64,000 nt of DNA from Alistipes sp. (GCA_017937125.1 JAGBEH010000001.1:682001-746000); one strand, 5' to 3'; shown: positions 50,883-59,580, numbered from the stretch's first letter. Translations and numbers: made by a program. Notes: generated from the sequence alone by a model not told the origin.

Positions 50883-52423
50883 GACTTAAGATACGGTTTA
50901 CGGTGTTTCTGTCGTGTGCATTCCTGTCGGTTGCGGCTCAACAGCCGCATGCCCGTATTGCAGGGCTCGAAAGCAATGCCGAGTATGTCTCCCTGATACG
51001 CGAGGACGAAGCTTTGGCGCGCAGTATCGACTCTCTTGCCGATTTGGCAGCCGGCCTGCGCGAAAAGCTGGACGAGGATGACGGCAAGCGCAAGGAGCGC
51101 TCTGCTGCGATACTGAAACTCGAAGGCGAACTGTTCGCCGTGCGGAACAACCGCAGCCGTTTGTCGGGACGCATAAATACTATCGAGCAGAATTGGATAT
51201 TGTCCCATATGTCGTCGGCATCCGTTAGAGACAATGTGCGGGAGACGTCCGATGTGGATGGTTCTTCATCGGCGGATAATATGCCTGAATATGCCGATCT
51301 CGTGCGCAATGCCCGTTTTGCGGCCTCGCTTCCGAAGGCCGATTATGCCGCGTTGCTGAAGGCGCAGCGCAATGAGCGGACAGCTGTGCGGCTGCTCTCC
51401 GAGTTTGCGGCCGCCTATAATGAAGCGGTATTGTTGAAAACGGAGTATGAAGCGGCGGGAACTGAATCTGCGGCGGACTCGTTGATGACGCTGTTTCTGG
51501 AAAAACAATCGGACTGCACCGTTATCTCCGATTCTTTGTCGTCGGTGTGGAGCAATACATTCGATAACAAGATGTATATATATGATCTGCTGTTCGATAA
51601 GGACGGCCGCGATGATGTACTGTCCAAAGCCGAGCAGAGCAGGTTCGCAATGCGTCGAAATATCGATCGGTTGCGGGGGACATATGCATCGGATGCGGTT
51701 ACGGAGTATTATTTCCAGAAGCGTTGTGTCGTGGATTACGAAATAGATGCCGCCGTAATCGCGGGGTTGAACAAGGCGGCGGATTCGTTGCGTGCCGTAC
51801 GAAAGTCCCTCGACGGGTTGCAATACAAGTACGATAAGGTGTATATTGCGCGACGCTATTTCCTTGACTACGAGCCTCTGCAATTTTCGACGCAGTATGT
51901 ATATAACGCTAAGAATCCCGTACCGGAATGCGTGGTATACGAACACGGCGAAATGTATCGTATAAAGTTGGGCGAATTCGCCGCCAAACAGCCCGTGTCG
52001 AAATTCCGCGGTTTGGAGCCCGTATCTTATTTGAAGGCCCCGAACGGGGCGTGGCGGTATTATGCCGGCGGATATGCGTCGGCGGATGAGGCGGTAAAGC
52101 CGTTGCAGACCGTACGGCGCCTCGGGTTCCGTAATGCCGATATTGCCGCTTGGATAGATGGAGCGTATGCGGATAATGCTGCGGAACTGGCGGAGCTGAA
52201 ATCGAAAACGTTCCTTGTGGAGATTTCGGGAACGGAGGCGCTGTCGGATGATGTTCGGAATGCCGTATTGCGCAATACTCCCGAAGCGAACATTTCGCGT
52301 GCGGGAAAAAACACGTTTGTCGTCGGGAGTTTCAGGTCGCGGGAAGAGGCCGATCTGGCCGTTCGCAATATAATCGCGGCTGACGGCTCGTTGTCGGCGA
52401 CGATCAGGGAGCAAGGCAGATAG
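50879..52423 (+). CDS. Secreted coiled-coil protein with SPOR-like repeats
   Basis: 514 aa. Signal peptide (ending VAAQ), then long helical and probably coiled-coil stretches (about 30-110 and 150-330), and a C-terminal part (about 355-510) that reads as two SPOR-like modules: YRIKLGEFAAKQP...WRYYAGGYASADEAV and FLVEISGTEALSD...TFVVGSFRSREEADL. SPOR modules bind denuded peptidoglycan; the sequence match is moderate. ATG at 50879 overlaps the trkH stop (ATGA); the ATG at 50870 would add three residues. The terminator at 52442 ends the operon. Confidence 0.7.
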   Translation: MRLKIRFTVFLSCAFLSVAAQQPHARIAGLESNAEYVSLIREDEALARSIDSLADLAAGLREKLDEDDGKRKERSAAILKLEGELFAVRNNRSRLSGRINTIEQNWILSHMSSASVRDNVRETSDVDGSSSADNMPEYADLVRNARFAASLPKADYAALLKAQRNERTAVRLLSEFAAAYNEAVLLKTEYEAAGTESAADSLMTLFLEKQSDCTVISDSLSSVWSNTFDNKMYIYDLLFDKDGRDDVLSKAEQSRFAMRRNIDRLRGTYASDAVTEYYFQKRCVVDYEIDAAVIAGLNKAADSLRAVRKSLDGLQYKYDKVYIARRYFLDYEPLQFSTQYVYNAKNPVPECVVYEHGEMYRIKLGEFAAKQPVSKFRGLEPVSYLKAPNGAWRYYAGGYASADEAVKPLQTVRRLGFRNADIAAWIDGAYADNAAELAELKSKTFLVEISGTEALSDDVRNAVLRNTPEANISRAGKNTFVVGSFRSREEADLAVRNIIAADGSLSATIREQGR

Positions 52424-52441
52424 CGTATGCAAGCGGCGGGC

Positions 52442-52476
52442 AAAAAAAGAATCGGCAGTTCTGCCGATTCTTTTTT
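52442..52476. terminator. Bidirectional terminator
   Basis: 12-bp stem (52447-52458 and 52461-52472) with A-run on the left and T-run on the right, between the convergent SPOR-like and lipoprotein genes. Confidence 0.8.
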
Positions 52477-52494
52477 GTATGATGTTCGCGACTG

Positions 52495-53508
52495 CTATTC
52501 GTACAGTTCGCCGCTGTATGACCCTTTTACCGTGTGGTTGTATCCGTCCTTGAGTTCGAACGAGATGTTGTAGATGTTATCTGCGTGCGTAATGTCTACC
52601 GTACCGTTGCACAGGGCGGCTTCGTCCTGCCCTTGGAAATACCAGCATCCGAAAAGGTATATGCCGCTCAACATTCCGGGAACGAGCGTATATGCGGGGA
52701 TTTCATTACCGCTCAGTGCCATCTCGTATTTGCCGTCCGGAATTTCGGTGGCACCTACGGGAATATTGAGGTATAATGTCACGCCGTTGCCTTTGCCGAG
52801 AAGCGACACTATGTCGAAATTGTCGTCGCCCAATACGATGACTGCTATATCCGACTTTGCGCCTTCGAACAGGCTCTCGCCCATCAACTCGACATAGCCC
52901 TGGCTTAAGCCCGTTACGGCTCTGTCCTCCGTCAGCGTGGTGTACATACCCTCTTCGGTCCTGTTGTGGAAAATGATTTTCCCTACATAGGCGTATTCGT
53001 AGGATTCGTCGTTCGCGAGTTTCAAGTCGCAGTTGATTTCATAGACGCCCTGACTGTATTTGAGATTTATCGACCCGCCGGTTATCGGTGCCTGCACGGT
53101 CTCGCCGTTTATCATACGAGTCAAATAAGTGGCATCTTCGTTGTTGATAGCGAATGTCATATTGCCGCCGTTTTCCGAACCCGCGTACTCGCCTGATACG
53201 AGTGCCGCGTAGTCGGGATTCGCGGACAGCGGTGCTTGGAACGAGATGCAGAGAATGTAGCCGTTTTCGTCGCTGAGATCTCCGAAGTCGTCTACTTCCT
53301 GATCCTCGGGATAGAAGTTGATCCAATAACTGCCGTACTCCTCATTGTCGTCGGCACCTCCGTAATAAGCTTCGGCTACGACTCCTTCCGTCAATACCGG
53401 AGGTGTGATTTCACCCCCCCCCTGATTTCCGCCGTTGTCGGAATTTCCGCTTTCGCAGGATGCGAATCCGAGGGCGCATACTGCGATCGCAAACAAGAAT
53501 TTCTTCAT
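52495..53508 (-). CDS. Surface lipoprotein with in-frame G9 tract
   Basis: 337 aa. Signal peptide with lipobox FASC (Cys18), followed by a Glu/Ser/Asp/Gly-rich tether (CESGNSDNGGNQGGGEI), the type of lipoprotein export signal that sends Bacteroidetes lipoproteins to the cell surface. The rest looks beta-rich with three or so repeated strands ending in NGETV/NGGNMTF-like turns; no named family recognised. Codons 30-32 are encoded by nine consecutive G. A loss or gain of one G would stop translation almost at once (see findings). A -7 element TATATTTG lies on the minus strand at 53539-53546. Confidence 0.75.
   Translation of the reverse strand: MKKFLFAIAVCALGFASCESGNSDNGGNQGGGEITPPVLTEGVVAEAYYGGADDNEEYGSYWINFYPEDQEVDDFGDLSDENGYILCISFQAPLSANPDYAALVSGEYAGSENGGNMTFAINNEDATYLTRMINGETVQAPITGGSINLKYSQGVYEINCDLKLANDESYEYAYVGKIIFHNRTEEGMYTTLTEDRAVTGLSQGYVELMGESLFEGAKSDIAVIVLGDDNFDIVSLLGKGNGVTLYLNIPVGATEIPDGKYEMALSGNEIPAYTLVPGMLSGIYLFGCWYFQGQDEAALCNGTVDITHADNIYNISFELKDGYNHTVKGSYSGELYE
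53414..53422 (-). repeat. G9 mononucleotide tract inside lipoprotein gene
   Basis: Nine consecutive G on the minus strand, coding Gly-Gly-Gly just after the lipidation site. Nearby frames are closed: ten G puts a TGA directly after the tract, eight G gives a TGA eight codons later. Confidence 0.9.
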
Positions 53509-53538
53509 AATGATCTATTGTATTAAAAAGTTACATTG

Positions 53539-53546
53539 CAAATATA
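53539..53546 (-). promoter_or_regulatory. -7 element before lipoprotein gene
   Basis: TATATTTG on the minus strand, 31 bp before the ATG at 53508; -33 not clear. Divergent from the nfeD promoter. Confidence 0.5.
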
Positions 53547-53630
53547 AAGTAAAAATCTTTAATATCTGTTATTCCGATGTGCGTTTCGGCGCAATTCGAT
53601 GATTCGGGGTGCGAAAATAAGCGGGTTTTC

Positions 53631-53661
53631 TTGTAAATCTCGCTTCTAATGCGTATCTTTA
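53631..53661 (+). promoter_or_regulatory. Promoter of nfeD-floA
   Basis: TTG at 53631-53633, a 20-nt spacer and TATCTTTA at 53654-53661, 22 bp before the nfeD ATG. Confidence 0.65.
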
Positions 53662-53682
53662 ACCGATCAATACGGTATTATT

Positions 53683-54150
53683 ATGGTTCTGATTATTGTA
53701 CTTATCGCTTTGGGCGTATTGTTCCTGCTCGCGGAGCTTCTGTTGCTGACCGGTTCCGCCATAGGCGGCATATTGTCGCTCGTATGTTACGGCAGTGCCA
53801 TATATATGTCCTATCGTAGTTTCGGTGTCGTCACCGGAACCGTAGTCGTTGCGGTGATTCTGGTATTGTCGCTCATCGCCACGGTGGTGTCGTTGCGTGC
53901 GAAGACCTGGCAGCGTCTTATGCTGAAGCAGGAGATCGACTCGTCGAGTATGGAGCGTCCCGACCGTAAACTGAATGTCGGGGACAGCGGCATTACCCTT
54001 TCGCGTCTGTCGCCTATGGGAAAGGTCGAGATAGGCGGGGAGATTTACGAGGCGAAATCGCTCGATGCTTATGTGGAGCCGAAATGCGGCATCGAGGTGG
54101 TCGGCTTCGAGAATTTCAATGTGATAGTTAAAAAAACATCTAAAAAATAA
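53683..54150 (+). CDS. NfeD-family membrane protein
   Basis: 155 aa. Three or four hydrophobic segments in the N-terminal half (about 2-75) and a soluble C-terminal OB-fold domain (GKVEIGGEIYEAKSLDAYVEPKCGIEVVGFENFNVIVK), the short NfeD form. NfeD proteins partner with flotillin-type proteins in membrane microdomains; here the next gene, 6 bp downstream, is floA, which supports this. Confidence 0.9.
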   Translation: MVLIIVLIALGVLFLLAELLLLTGSAIGGILSLVCYGSAIYMSYRSFGVVTGTVVVAVILVLSLIATVVSLRAKTWQRLMLKQEIDSSSMERPDRKLNVGDSGITLSRLSPMGKVEIGGEIYEAKSLDAYVEPKCGIEVVGFENFNVIVKKTSKK

Positions 54151-54156
54151 ACAGCT

Positions 54157-55128
54157 ATGTATTTTCAAATCGGTACGATCGCGATAGTCGTGTTCCTGTC
54201 GCTGATTGCGTTGTGGTTGGTCTTCTATTTTATTCCGGTCGGATTGTGGTTCTCGGCGCTGGTGTCGGGAGTGAGAATCAACCTTCTCCAGCTGGTGCTT
54301 ATGCGTTGGCGCAAGGTTCCGCCTTCGGTTATCGTTTCGTCTATGATCGAGGGGACCAAAGCGGGTCTGAACCTCAATCCCAACGAGCTCGAGGCGCACT
54401 ATCTTGCGGGCGGAAACGTGACTAATGTGGTGCACGCCCTCGTGTCGGCGCAGAAAGCGAGCATTATGCTCGATTTCAAGATGGCTACGGCCATCGACCT
54501 TGCGGGCCGCGACGTATTCGAGGCCGTACAGATGTCGGTGAATCCGAAGGTCATAAATACTCCTCCCGTCGCAGCTGTGGCCAAAGACGGTATCCAGCTG
54601 ATCGCAAAGGCACGGGTTACAGTACGCGCGAATATCAAGCAGCTCGTCGGCGGTGCGGGCGAAGAGACGGTGCTGGCACGTGTCGGCGAGGGCATAGTTT
54701 CGTCCATAGGCTCGGCGGATTCGCATAAGACGGTGCTTGAAAATCCCGATTTCATTTCGCGTGTCGTGCTCGAAAAGGGTCTCGATGCAGGTACGGCGTT
54801 CGAAATCCTCTCTATCGATATTGCCGACATAGATGTCGGAAAGAATATCGGTGCGCAATTACAGATGGATCAGGCCGATGCCGATAAGAATATAGCACAG
54901 GCCAAGGCCGAGGAGCGTCGTGCTATGGCGGTGGCGCTCGAACAGGAAAACAGAGCCAAAGCCCAGGAGGCGCGTGCGAAAGTCATCCTTGCGGAGGCCG
55001 AGGTCCCCTTGGCTATGGCGGAAGCTTTCCGTAACGGCAATCTCGGGATTATGGACTATTACAAGATGAAGAACGTGATGGCCGATACGACTATGCGCGA
55101 GTCGATCGCCAAGACGGAGAAAAAATAG
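54157..55128 (+). CDS. floA: Flotillin-like protein FloA
   Basis: 323 aa. N-terminal membrane anchor (about 6-40), an SPFH/band-7-type domain with the [34 protein letters not shown] and [31 protein letters not shown] blocks, and a C-terminal Ala/Glu-rich helix. This is the FloA (formerly YqfA) family that scaffolds lipid-ordered membrane zones. Paired with nfeD upstream; the terminator-like hairpin at 55184 follows. Confidence 0.95.
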   Translation: MYFQIGTIAIVVFLSLIALWLVFYFIPVGLWFSALVSGVRINLLQLVLMRWRKVPPSVIVSSMIEGTKAGLNLNPNELEAHYLAGGNVTNVVHALVSAQKASIMLDFKMATAIDLAGRDVFEAVQMSVNPKVINTPPVAAVAKDGIQLIAKARVTVRANIKQLVGGAGEETVLARVGEGIVSSIGSADSHKTVLENPDFISRVVLEKGLDAGTAFEILSIDIADIDVGKNIGAQLQMDQADADKNIAQAKAEERRAMAVALEQENRAKAQEARAKVILAEAEVPLAMAEAFRNGNLGIMDYYKMKNVMADTTMRESIAKTEKK

Positions 55129-55183
55129 AGACATACGGCCGTCTTGCGATGTTGGTCGGTGTGCCAAAACGGCCTTCAATGAT

Positions 55184-55223
55184 TCCACCCCTGTCGGAGC
55201 TTATACCGACAGGGGTGGATTTT
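55184..55223 (+). terminator. Terminator hairpin after floA (copy 1)
   Basis: 14-bp perfect stem (55184-55197 and 55206-55219) followed by TTTT. Its core is nearly identical to the hairpin at 56995-57028, with a T-A to C-G paired change. Confidence 0.8.
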
Positions 55224-55433
55224 AATATGATATACGGATGATTCCGAATAATATCGGTAATGGCCATATAATAAGTAAATCGGTGGCCGCTGCACCCGAC
55301 GTATATCGAATCGTAAGACGATTTTCGGCGTTCCCCGTATACTAACCGATCGTAATGACCGTTAGCTGTATGTCGATAAACGGTTTCGATGCAAATATTT
55401 GCGGAAGGTTTCGGTTTATTCGGCGCTTTTTAA

Positions 55434-55441
55434 TATATTTG
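55434..55441 (+). promoter_or_regulatory. -7 element before FISUMP-like lipoprotein
   Basis: TATATTTG 34 bp before the ATG at 55475. Confidence 0.55.
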
Positions 55442-55474
55442 CAAATATTTTTGGACGAAGCAAATCATTGGAAT

Positions 55475-56950
55475 ATGAGAAAGTTTTTCGAAAAGGGGCT
55501 GATTGCTATGTTTGTCGTATCGGCATTCGCGGCTTGCAAGAATGACGATTCGTGCAAAGTGTCGTTTCCCGTAGCCGGTGCATTCGTGTCCGACTGGGGC
55601 GAAAGCACTACGGTTCGGTTCAATGCCGTAAATGTCAAACATATAGGAGTGACATCCGTAACGGGCGGCTGGAAAGCGGAGGTCGATCTCGCGTCCAGAA
55701 CTATCGTCGTAACCGCTCCCGAGTCCGCCGATGCCGAAGGGGCGGACAAGAAGACCAATATCACATTGACGGCCGCATCGCCGAAGGGTGCTTCGGCAGG
55801 TGCCGTGCTGGTCGCATATTTGGTCGATAATACGATAAACCTCAGCGGTGACGGCGGTCACTCCAACTGCTATATAGCGGCCGTCCCCAATGTGAAATAC
55901 AAGTTCGATACGACGGTTAAGGCTGAAACCGACGAAGCGCTGGCGACGGCCGATGTCGGAATATTGTGGCAGTCGTCGAGCGCCTTGATTCAGTATCTTA
56001 ATCTGGATGATGACGGGTTCGCCAATTTCTATATAGGCTTCGGAGAGGATGAGGACGGCGAAGCGACGTCCGAAGCTCCCGACGGCAATGCCGTGATCGC
56101 CGCATACGACAGTGCGGGCAATATCATATGGAGCTGGCATATATGGACGGCGGCGAAGGATCCGCGGACCGAGAATGTGGCGACATATTCGAACGGATTG
56201 ACTTTTATGGGGCGCAATTTGGGCGCATACGCCAATTCGGATGAATCCGAGAAAACGGAGGATATTTGGAAGGCATACGGGCTGTATTATCAATGGGGAC
56301 GCAAGGATCCGTTTTTGCGGCCTCGGTATTACGATTGCGCGCGCAGTATGTCCGAAACGGTGTATGATGCCGACAAGAATGCCGTATATATTTCATCGGA
56401 GGCTTCGGATGCGGAAAAGGGTACCGTATCGTACACGATTGCGCATCCTGACGTTTTTCTTACGGCTAATGCCGAGGACGGCGGCGACTGGCTCTACGGG
56501 GCGGGCGATAATTCGCTTTGGGGTGCCGATGGCGCAAAAACCGAGTATGACCCGTGTCCGAAGGGCTGGCGCGTTCCGTCGAAGGATGCCTTTGCGGTTT
56601 TGGATATTGCGGAGACCGAAGACAATATGGATCTGGATAAGGCCAAGAAGATTTTCGGGTGGAATCTCACGGATAAGGGTTCTTCCGCTAAATATTTCTA
56701 TCTCGGCGGCGGCTACAAGAGCTATTTCAACGGGCTACTGTCGAATCTGAACTATAAGGACGAGTATCCTTATACTCCCGTTCCTTGGGTTGGATATTAT
56801 TGGACCGACGGTGTCGGCAGTATGCTGCCGTCCAAAGGCATTGCGATGTTTTTCGACTTGAATACGAGCCGTGCGGTGGTGAATGCATTCGACCCGCATT
56901 CCGAGCAGTATCGTGCGAACGCTATGCAGGTGAGGTGTGTCAAGGAGTAG
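55475..56950 (+). CDS. Surface lipoprotein, FISUMP-like C-terminus
   Basis: 491 aa. Signal peptide with lipobox ending FAAC, so probably a surface lipoprotein. Middle part strand-rich with an SNCYIAAV motif that occurs in Bacteroides fimbrial-like proteins. The C-terminal part has DPCPKGWRVPSKDAFAVL and the closing QVRCVKE, features of the Fibrobacter succinogenes major paralogous (FISUMP) domain and related Mfa-like proteins. The ATG at 55475 is set by the lipoprotein signal; the frame is open further upstream by accident. Binding target unknown. Confidence 0.8.
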   Translation: MRKFFEKGLIAMFVVSAFAACKNDDSCKVSFPVAGAFVSDWGESTTVRFNAVNVKHIGVTSVTGGWKAEVDLASRTIVVTAPESADAEGADKKTNITLTAASPKGASAGAVLVAYLVDNTINLSGDGGHSNCYIAAVPNVKYKFDTTVKAETDEALATADVGILWQSSSALIQYLNLDDDGFANFYIGFGEDEDGEATSEAPDGNAVIAAYDSAGNIIWSWHIWTAAKDPRTENVATYSNGLTFMGRNLGAYANSDESEKTEDIWKAYGLYYQWGRKDPFLRPRYYDCARSMSETVYDADKNAVYISSEASDAEKGTVSYTIAHPDVFLTANAEDGGDWLYGAGDNSLWGADGAKTEYDPCPKGWRVPSKDAFAVLDIAETEDNMDLDKAKKIFGWNLTDKGSSAKYFYLGGGYKSYFNGLLSNLNYKDEYPYTPVPWVGYYWTDGVGSMLPSKGIAMFFDLNTSRAVVNAFDPHSEQYRANAMQVRCVKE

Positions 56951-56994
56951 CGAGGAATGAAGCGGCCGCCTGACAAGGCTGCGGAAATTGGAAA

Positions 56995-57028
56995 TCACCC
57001 CCGTCGGAACTTATTCCGACGGGGGTGA
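56995..57028. terminator. Terminator hairpin (copy 2)
   Basis: 14-bp perfect stem (56995-57008 and 57015-57028) with loop ACTTAT, between the convergent lipoprotein and LuxC-like genes. Near-identical to the hairpin at 55184. Confidence 0.75.
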
Positions 57029-57086
57029 AATGTCGAAACACACCTGTCTGACAGACCTTTTCGGTATCCGCGGCATATCGCCGTTG

Positions 57087-58067
57087 TTATATCGATTGCA
57101 AAAATCTCATAACGTCGTTGTCATCGGGATAATCTGTCAGACGGGGGCGTTGCGCTTCGCCGAATGCCACCCTGCGCGGATGGTTTATGCAGTTCGAGAC
57201 CACGCATTGCAATTCGTCGTCGTGTGCGGCGAGCCACTCTTCCGCTTCCGACAGACTGCCGTATTCGAAATAGGAGATTGTGCTTAACGATGCGGGAAAT
57301 TGGTCGTTTTCCGTAAGCAGGCATATGCCGTTGTCCGTGAACTTTTGCCGTGTCATCGTAAGCAACGCCTTGGTTTGGCGGTAATTGTCGGCATATTTCC
57401 TGTTCACGGGAACCTCTCCGATATTCGGAACGTACCCGCGAGGTACCAATAACAGGGATACGTTGCGGCATCCGAGTCCCGAGTATCTGAAGATGTCGGA
57501 CTGAAGGCCGTCGAGCTCCGCGGCGCTTTCGTCTCCCGACAATACGGCTGCGGAGTGCCTGTTCCCTCTCAGAAGCGACGGCTTGTCCGCGAATTCCGAT
57601 GAAAAATAGCGTTTGGTATTGTTGCTTCCCGTAGCTATTATCGCGTCTATTTCGCAGCCGTCGCTGTAGCTGTCTATCGGGATTCGCGGCTCGATGTCCC
57701 GTAAAGCGTCGATTACGTATCGCATCAATACGCTGTCTTTGTTCGACGGCTTGACAAGTGCCGCGTGTCCGCTTGCCAGTACGCACAGCAGGTCGAAGAA
57801 CCCGACGAGGGGTATGTTGCCGGCCATAATTATCGCTACCCTTTTTTGCGTCTTGCCGCTGAAATCATAGGCCGAAAGCCACGCGGATAGTTTTTCCTCC
57901 TGCAACATCTCCGCCCGCAAGGCATCGACCGCATACAGTATGTCTTCGGCCGTAAACCACCCGTTCCGTGCCGTCGCTTCGGCAATGATATTGCGTGATG
58001 CGTCATCGCGGCCGAACGATTCGAAGCGCTCGCCGAGTGCGGAAAATATCTCTGCTGCTGTTTTCAT
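57087..58067 (-). CDS. LuxC-like acyl-CoA reductase
   Basis: 326 aa, about two thirds of a full LuxC. NAD(P)-binding and catalytic blocks: IIMAGNIPLVGFFDLLCVLASG, AALVKPSNKDSVL and the catalytic-cysteine region FRYSGLGCRNVSLLLVPRGY. Acyl-CoA reductases of this family reduce fatty acyl groups to aldehydes. There is no luciferase or LuxD/E partner; non-luminous Bacteroidetes carry such genes for other pathways. Alone on the minus strand with a -7-like TACATTTG at 58073-58080. Confidence 0.85.
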   Translation of the reverse strand: MKTAAEIFSALGERFESFGRDDASRNIIAEATARNGWFTAEDILYAVDALRAEMLQEEKLSAWLSAYDFSGKTQKRVAIIMAGNIPLVGFFDLLCVLASGHAALVKPSNKDSVLMRYVIDALRDIEPRIPIDSYSDGCEIDAIIATGSNNTKRYFSSEFADKPSLLRGNRHSAAVLSGDESAAELDGLQSDIFRYSGLGCRNVSLLLVPRGYVPNIGEVPVNRKYADNYRQTKALLTMTRQKFTDNGICLLTENDQFPASLSTISYFEYGSLSEAEEWLAAHDDELQCVVSNCINHPRRVAFGEAQRPRLTDYPDDNDVMRFLQSI

Positions 58068-58133
58068 TGCCGCAAATGTAGCGAAAAAGAAGGTATGGAG
58101 GAGTTTTTCGCGTGAAATTTATTCGTGCGGCAC

Positions 58134-58163
58134 TTTGACGACCGTTATTTATGTTTATATTTG
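58134..58163 (+). promoter_or_regulatory. Promoter of the 58188-miaA pair
   Basis: TTTG at 58134-58137, an 18-nt spacer and TATATTTG at 58156-58163; the ATG follows at 58188. Confidence 0.7.
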
Positions 58164-58187
58164 TATTGAATTAAACATTTGAAAGAT

Positions 58188-58694
58188 ATGTCGATGATAC
58201 TCCAATTCCGAATGCTCAGCGACGAGAACGACAATTTCGTGCGCGATTACGAGGTTATGTACGATATGACGCTGGCGAATTTTCATAAATTCATCCTTGC
58301 ATCGCTCGATTACGAGGATTGTATGGCATCGTTTTTCACGGCCGATGACCGCTGGGAACGTCTGCACGAATTTACGGCTGTCGATATGGGCGGCGGCGAG
58401 GATGCCCCGACACCGATGGATGCCGTTACGCTCGGACAGATAATTCACAATCATCGCGACCGTCTGATTTATCAGTTCGATATGCTTACGGATAGGGCCT
58501 ATTATCTCGAACTTACCGGTGCCAAAGAGGCCGAGGCGGGTTTCGACTACCCTCGCGTGGCATTCGAGAATGCTCCAGCTCCCGACCAGTTCGACCCCGA
58601 TGCCGTAGATTCGAACGAGGGTTCTATCTTCGACGAGATGATGGACGGTTTCAACGACTTCGAGGGCGACGACAACTACGATGATGAGTACTAA
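58188..58694 (+). CDS. pRiA4b ORF-3-like protein
   Basis: 168 aa. The first 120 residues resemble the plasmid pRiA4b ORF-3 family (PF07929, also called IS1096 passenger protein): LQFRMLSDENDNFVRDYEVMYDMTLANFHKFILASLDY and later WERLHEF. The last 40 residues are acidic and tail-like (DDNYDDEY). Function unknown; the IS link of the family name does not imply a mobile element, and no transposase is near. Start at ATG 58188; a TTG at 58179 is possible. Its end overlaps miaA by 14 bp. Confidence 0.6.
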   Translation: MSMILQFRMLSDENDNFVRDYEVMYDMTLANFHKFILASLDYEDCMASFFTADDRWERLHEFTAVDMGGGEDAPTPMDAVTLGQIIHNHRDRLIYQFDMLTDRAYYLELTGAKEAEAGFDYPRVAFENAPAPDQFDPDAVDSNEGSIFDEMMDGFNDFEGDDNYDDEY

Positions 58695-59580
58695 ACGGCT
58701 GGTAGTCATAGTCGGCCCGACGGGTTCGGGAAAAACCGACCTGAGTATCGGGCTGGCATTGCGTTTCGGCGCACCGATAATTTCGACGGATTCACGGCAG
58801 ATTTATCGCGGACTGCCCGTCGGAACGGCGCAGCCGACGGCGGAGCAGCTTGCGGCTGTACGTCATTATTTCATCGCGTCGTACGACATTACCGAACATT
58901 TCAGCTGCGGAGAGTACGAGGTGCAGGCGCTGGCTCTGCTCGAAAGGCTGTTCGCAGACTGCGATACCGTTATTGCCGTCGGCGGATCGGGCTTGTACGT
59001 CAAGGCGTTGTGCGAGGGTATGGACGACTTGCCGCGTGCGGACGAAGCGCTGCGCAGCCGACTTAACGAACGGTTGTCGAATGAAGGTATCGGCTCGTTG
59101 CTCGACGATTTGCGGCGGCTCGACCCCGAATATTACGAACAGGTAGACAGGGATAATCCGTCGCGCGTGCTGCGTGCCGTAGAGGTGTGCATGCAGAGTG
59201 GCAAACCCTACTCTTCGTTTCGGACGGGAACTAAACGCACCCGCGATTTCGATATCGTCAAAATAGGCGTCACGATGCCGCGCGAGCGACTGTATGAACG
59301 TATAGACCGTCGTGTCGATATGATGATGGAGGCGGGGTTGGAGGAGGAGGCGCGTGCCGTATATCCGTATAAGCATCTCAATGCGCTGCAAACCGTCGGC
59401 TATCGCGAGATGTTCGACTGGTTCGACGGTAAAATATCGCGCGACGAGGCCGTGGAACTGATTAAAAGAAATTCCCGCCGCTATGCGAAACGCCAGATGA
59501 CGTGGTTTCGGCGGGATGATGAGATAAAATGGTTCGAGCCGACCGAACTCGATGCGATAACGGAGTATATACGGAAATAG
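58681..59580 (+). CDS. miaA: tRNA dimethylallyltransferase
   Basis: 299 aa. Transfers the dimethylallyl group to A37 of tRNAs reading U-starting codons. P-loop GPTGSGKTDLSIGLALRFG near residue 12, the STDSRQIYRGLPVGTAQPT block and the later GGSGLYVKALCEG are present. Two adjacent ATGs (58681, 58684); it overlaps the upstream gene, suggesting coupled translation. Confidence 0.96.
   Translation: MMSTKRLVVIVGPTGSGKTDLSIGLALRFGAPIISTDSRQIYRGLPVGTAQPTAEQLAAVRHYFIASYDITEHFSCGEYEVQALALLERLFADCDTVIAVGGSGLYVKALCEGMDDLPRADEALRSRLNERLSNEGIGSLLDDLRRLDPEYYEQVDRDNPSRVLRAVEVCMQSGKPYSSFRTGTKRTRDFDIVKIGVTMPRERLYERIDRRVDMMMEAGLEEEARAVYPYKHLNALQTVGYREMFDWFDGKISRDEAVELIKRNSRRYAKRQMTWFRRDDEIKWFEPTELDAITEYIRK

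Larger units (their letters stand above)
55129..55474. other. 346-bp gap after floA
   Basis: Holds the hairpin at 55184 and, at its end, the -7 element at 55434-55441. The 200 bp between show no gene or repeat that I can support. Confidence 0.6.

Noticed and set aside
58188-58694. pRiA4b ORF-3-like gene as a mobile-element passenger
   Set aside because: No transposase, terminal repeats or target duplication nearby, and it is coupled to miaA.
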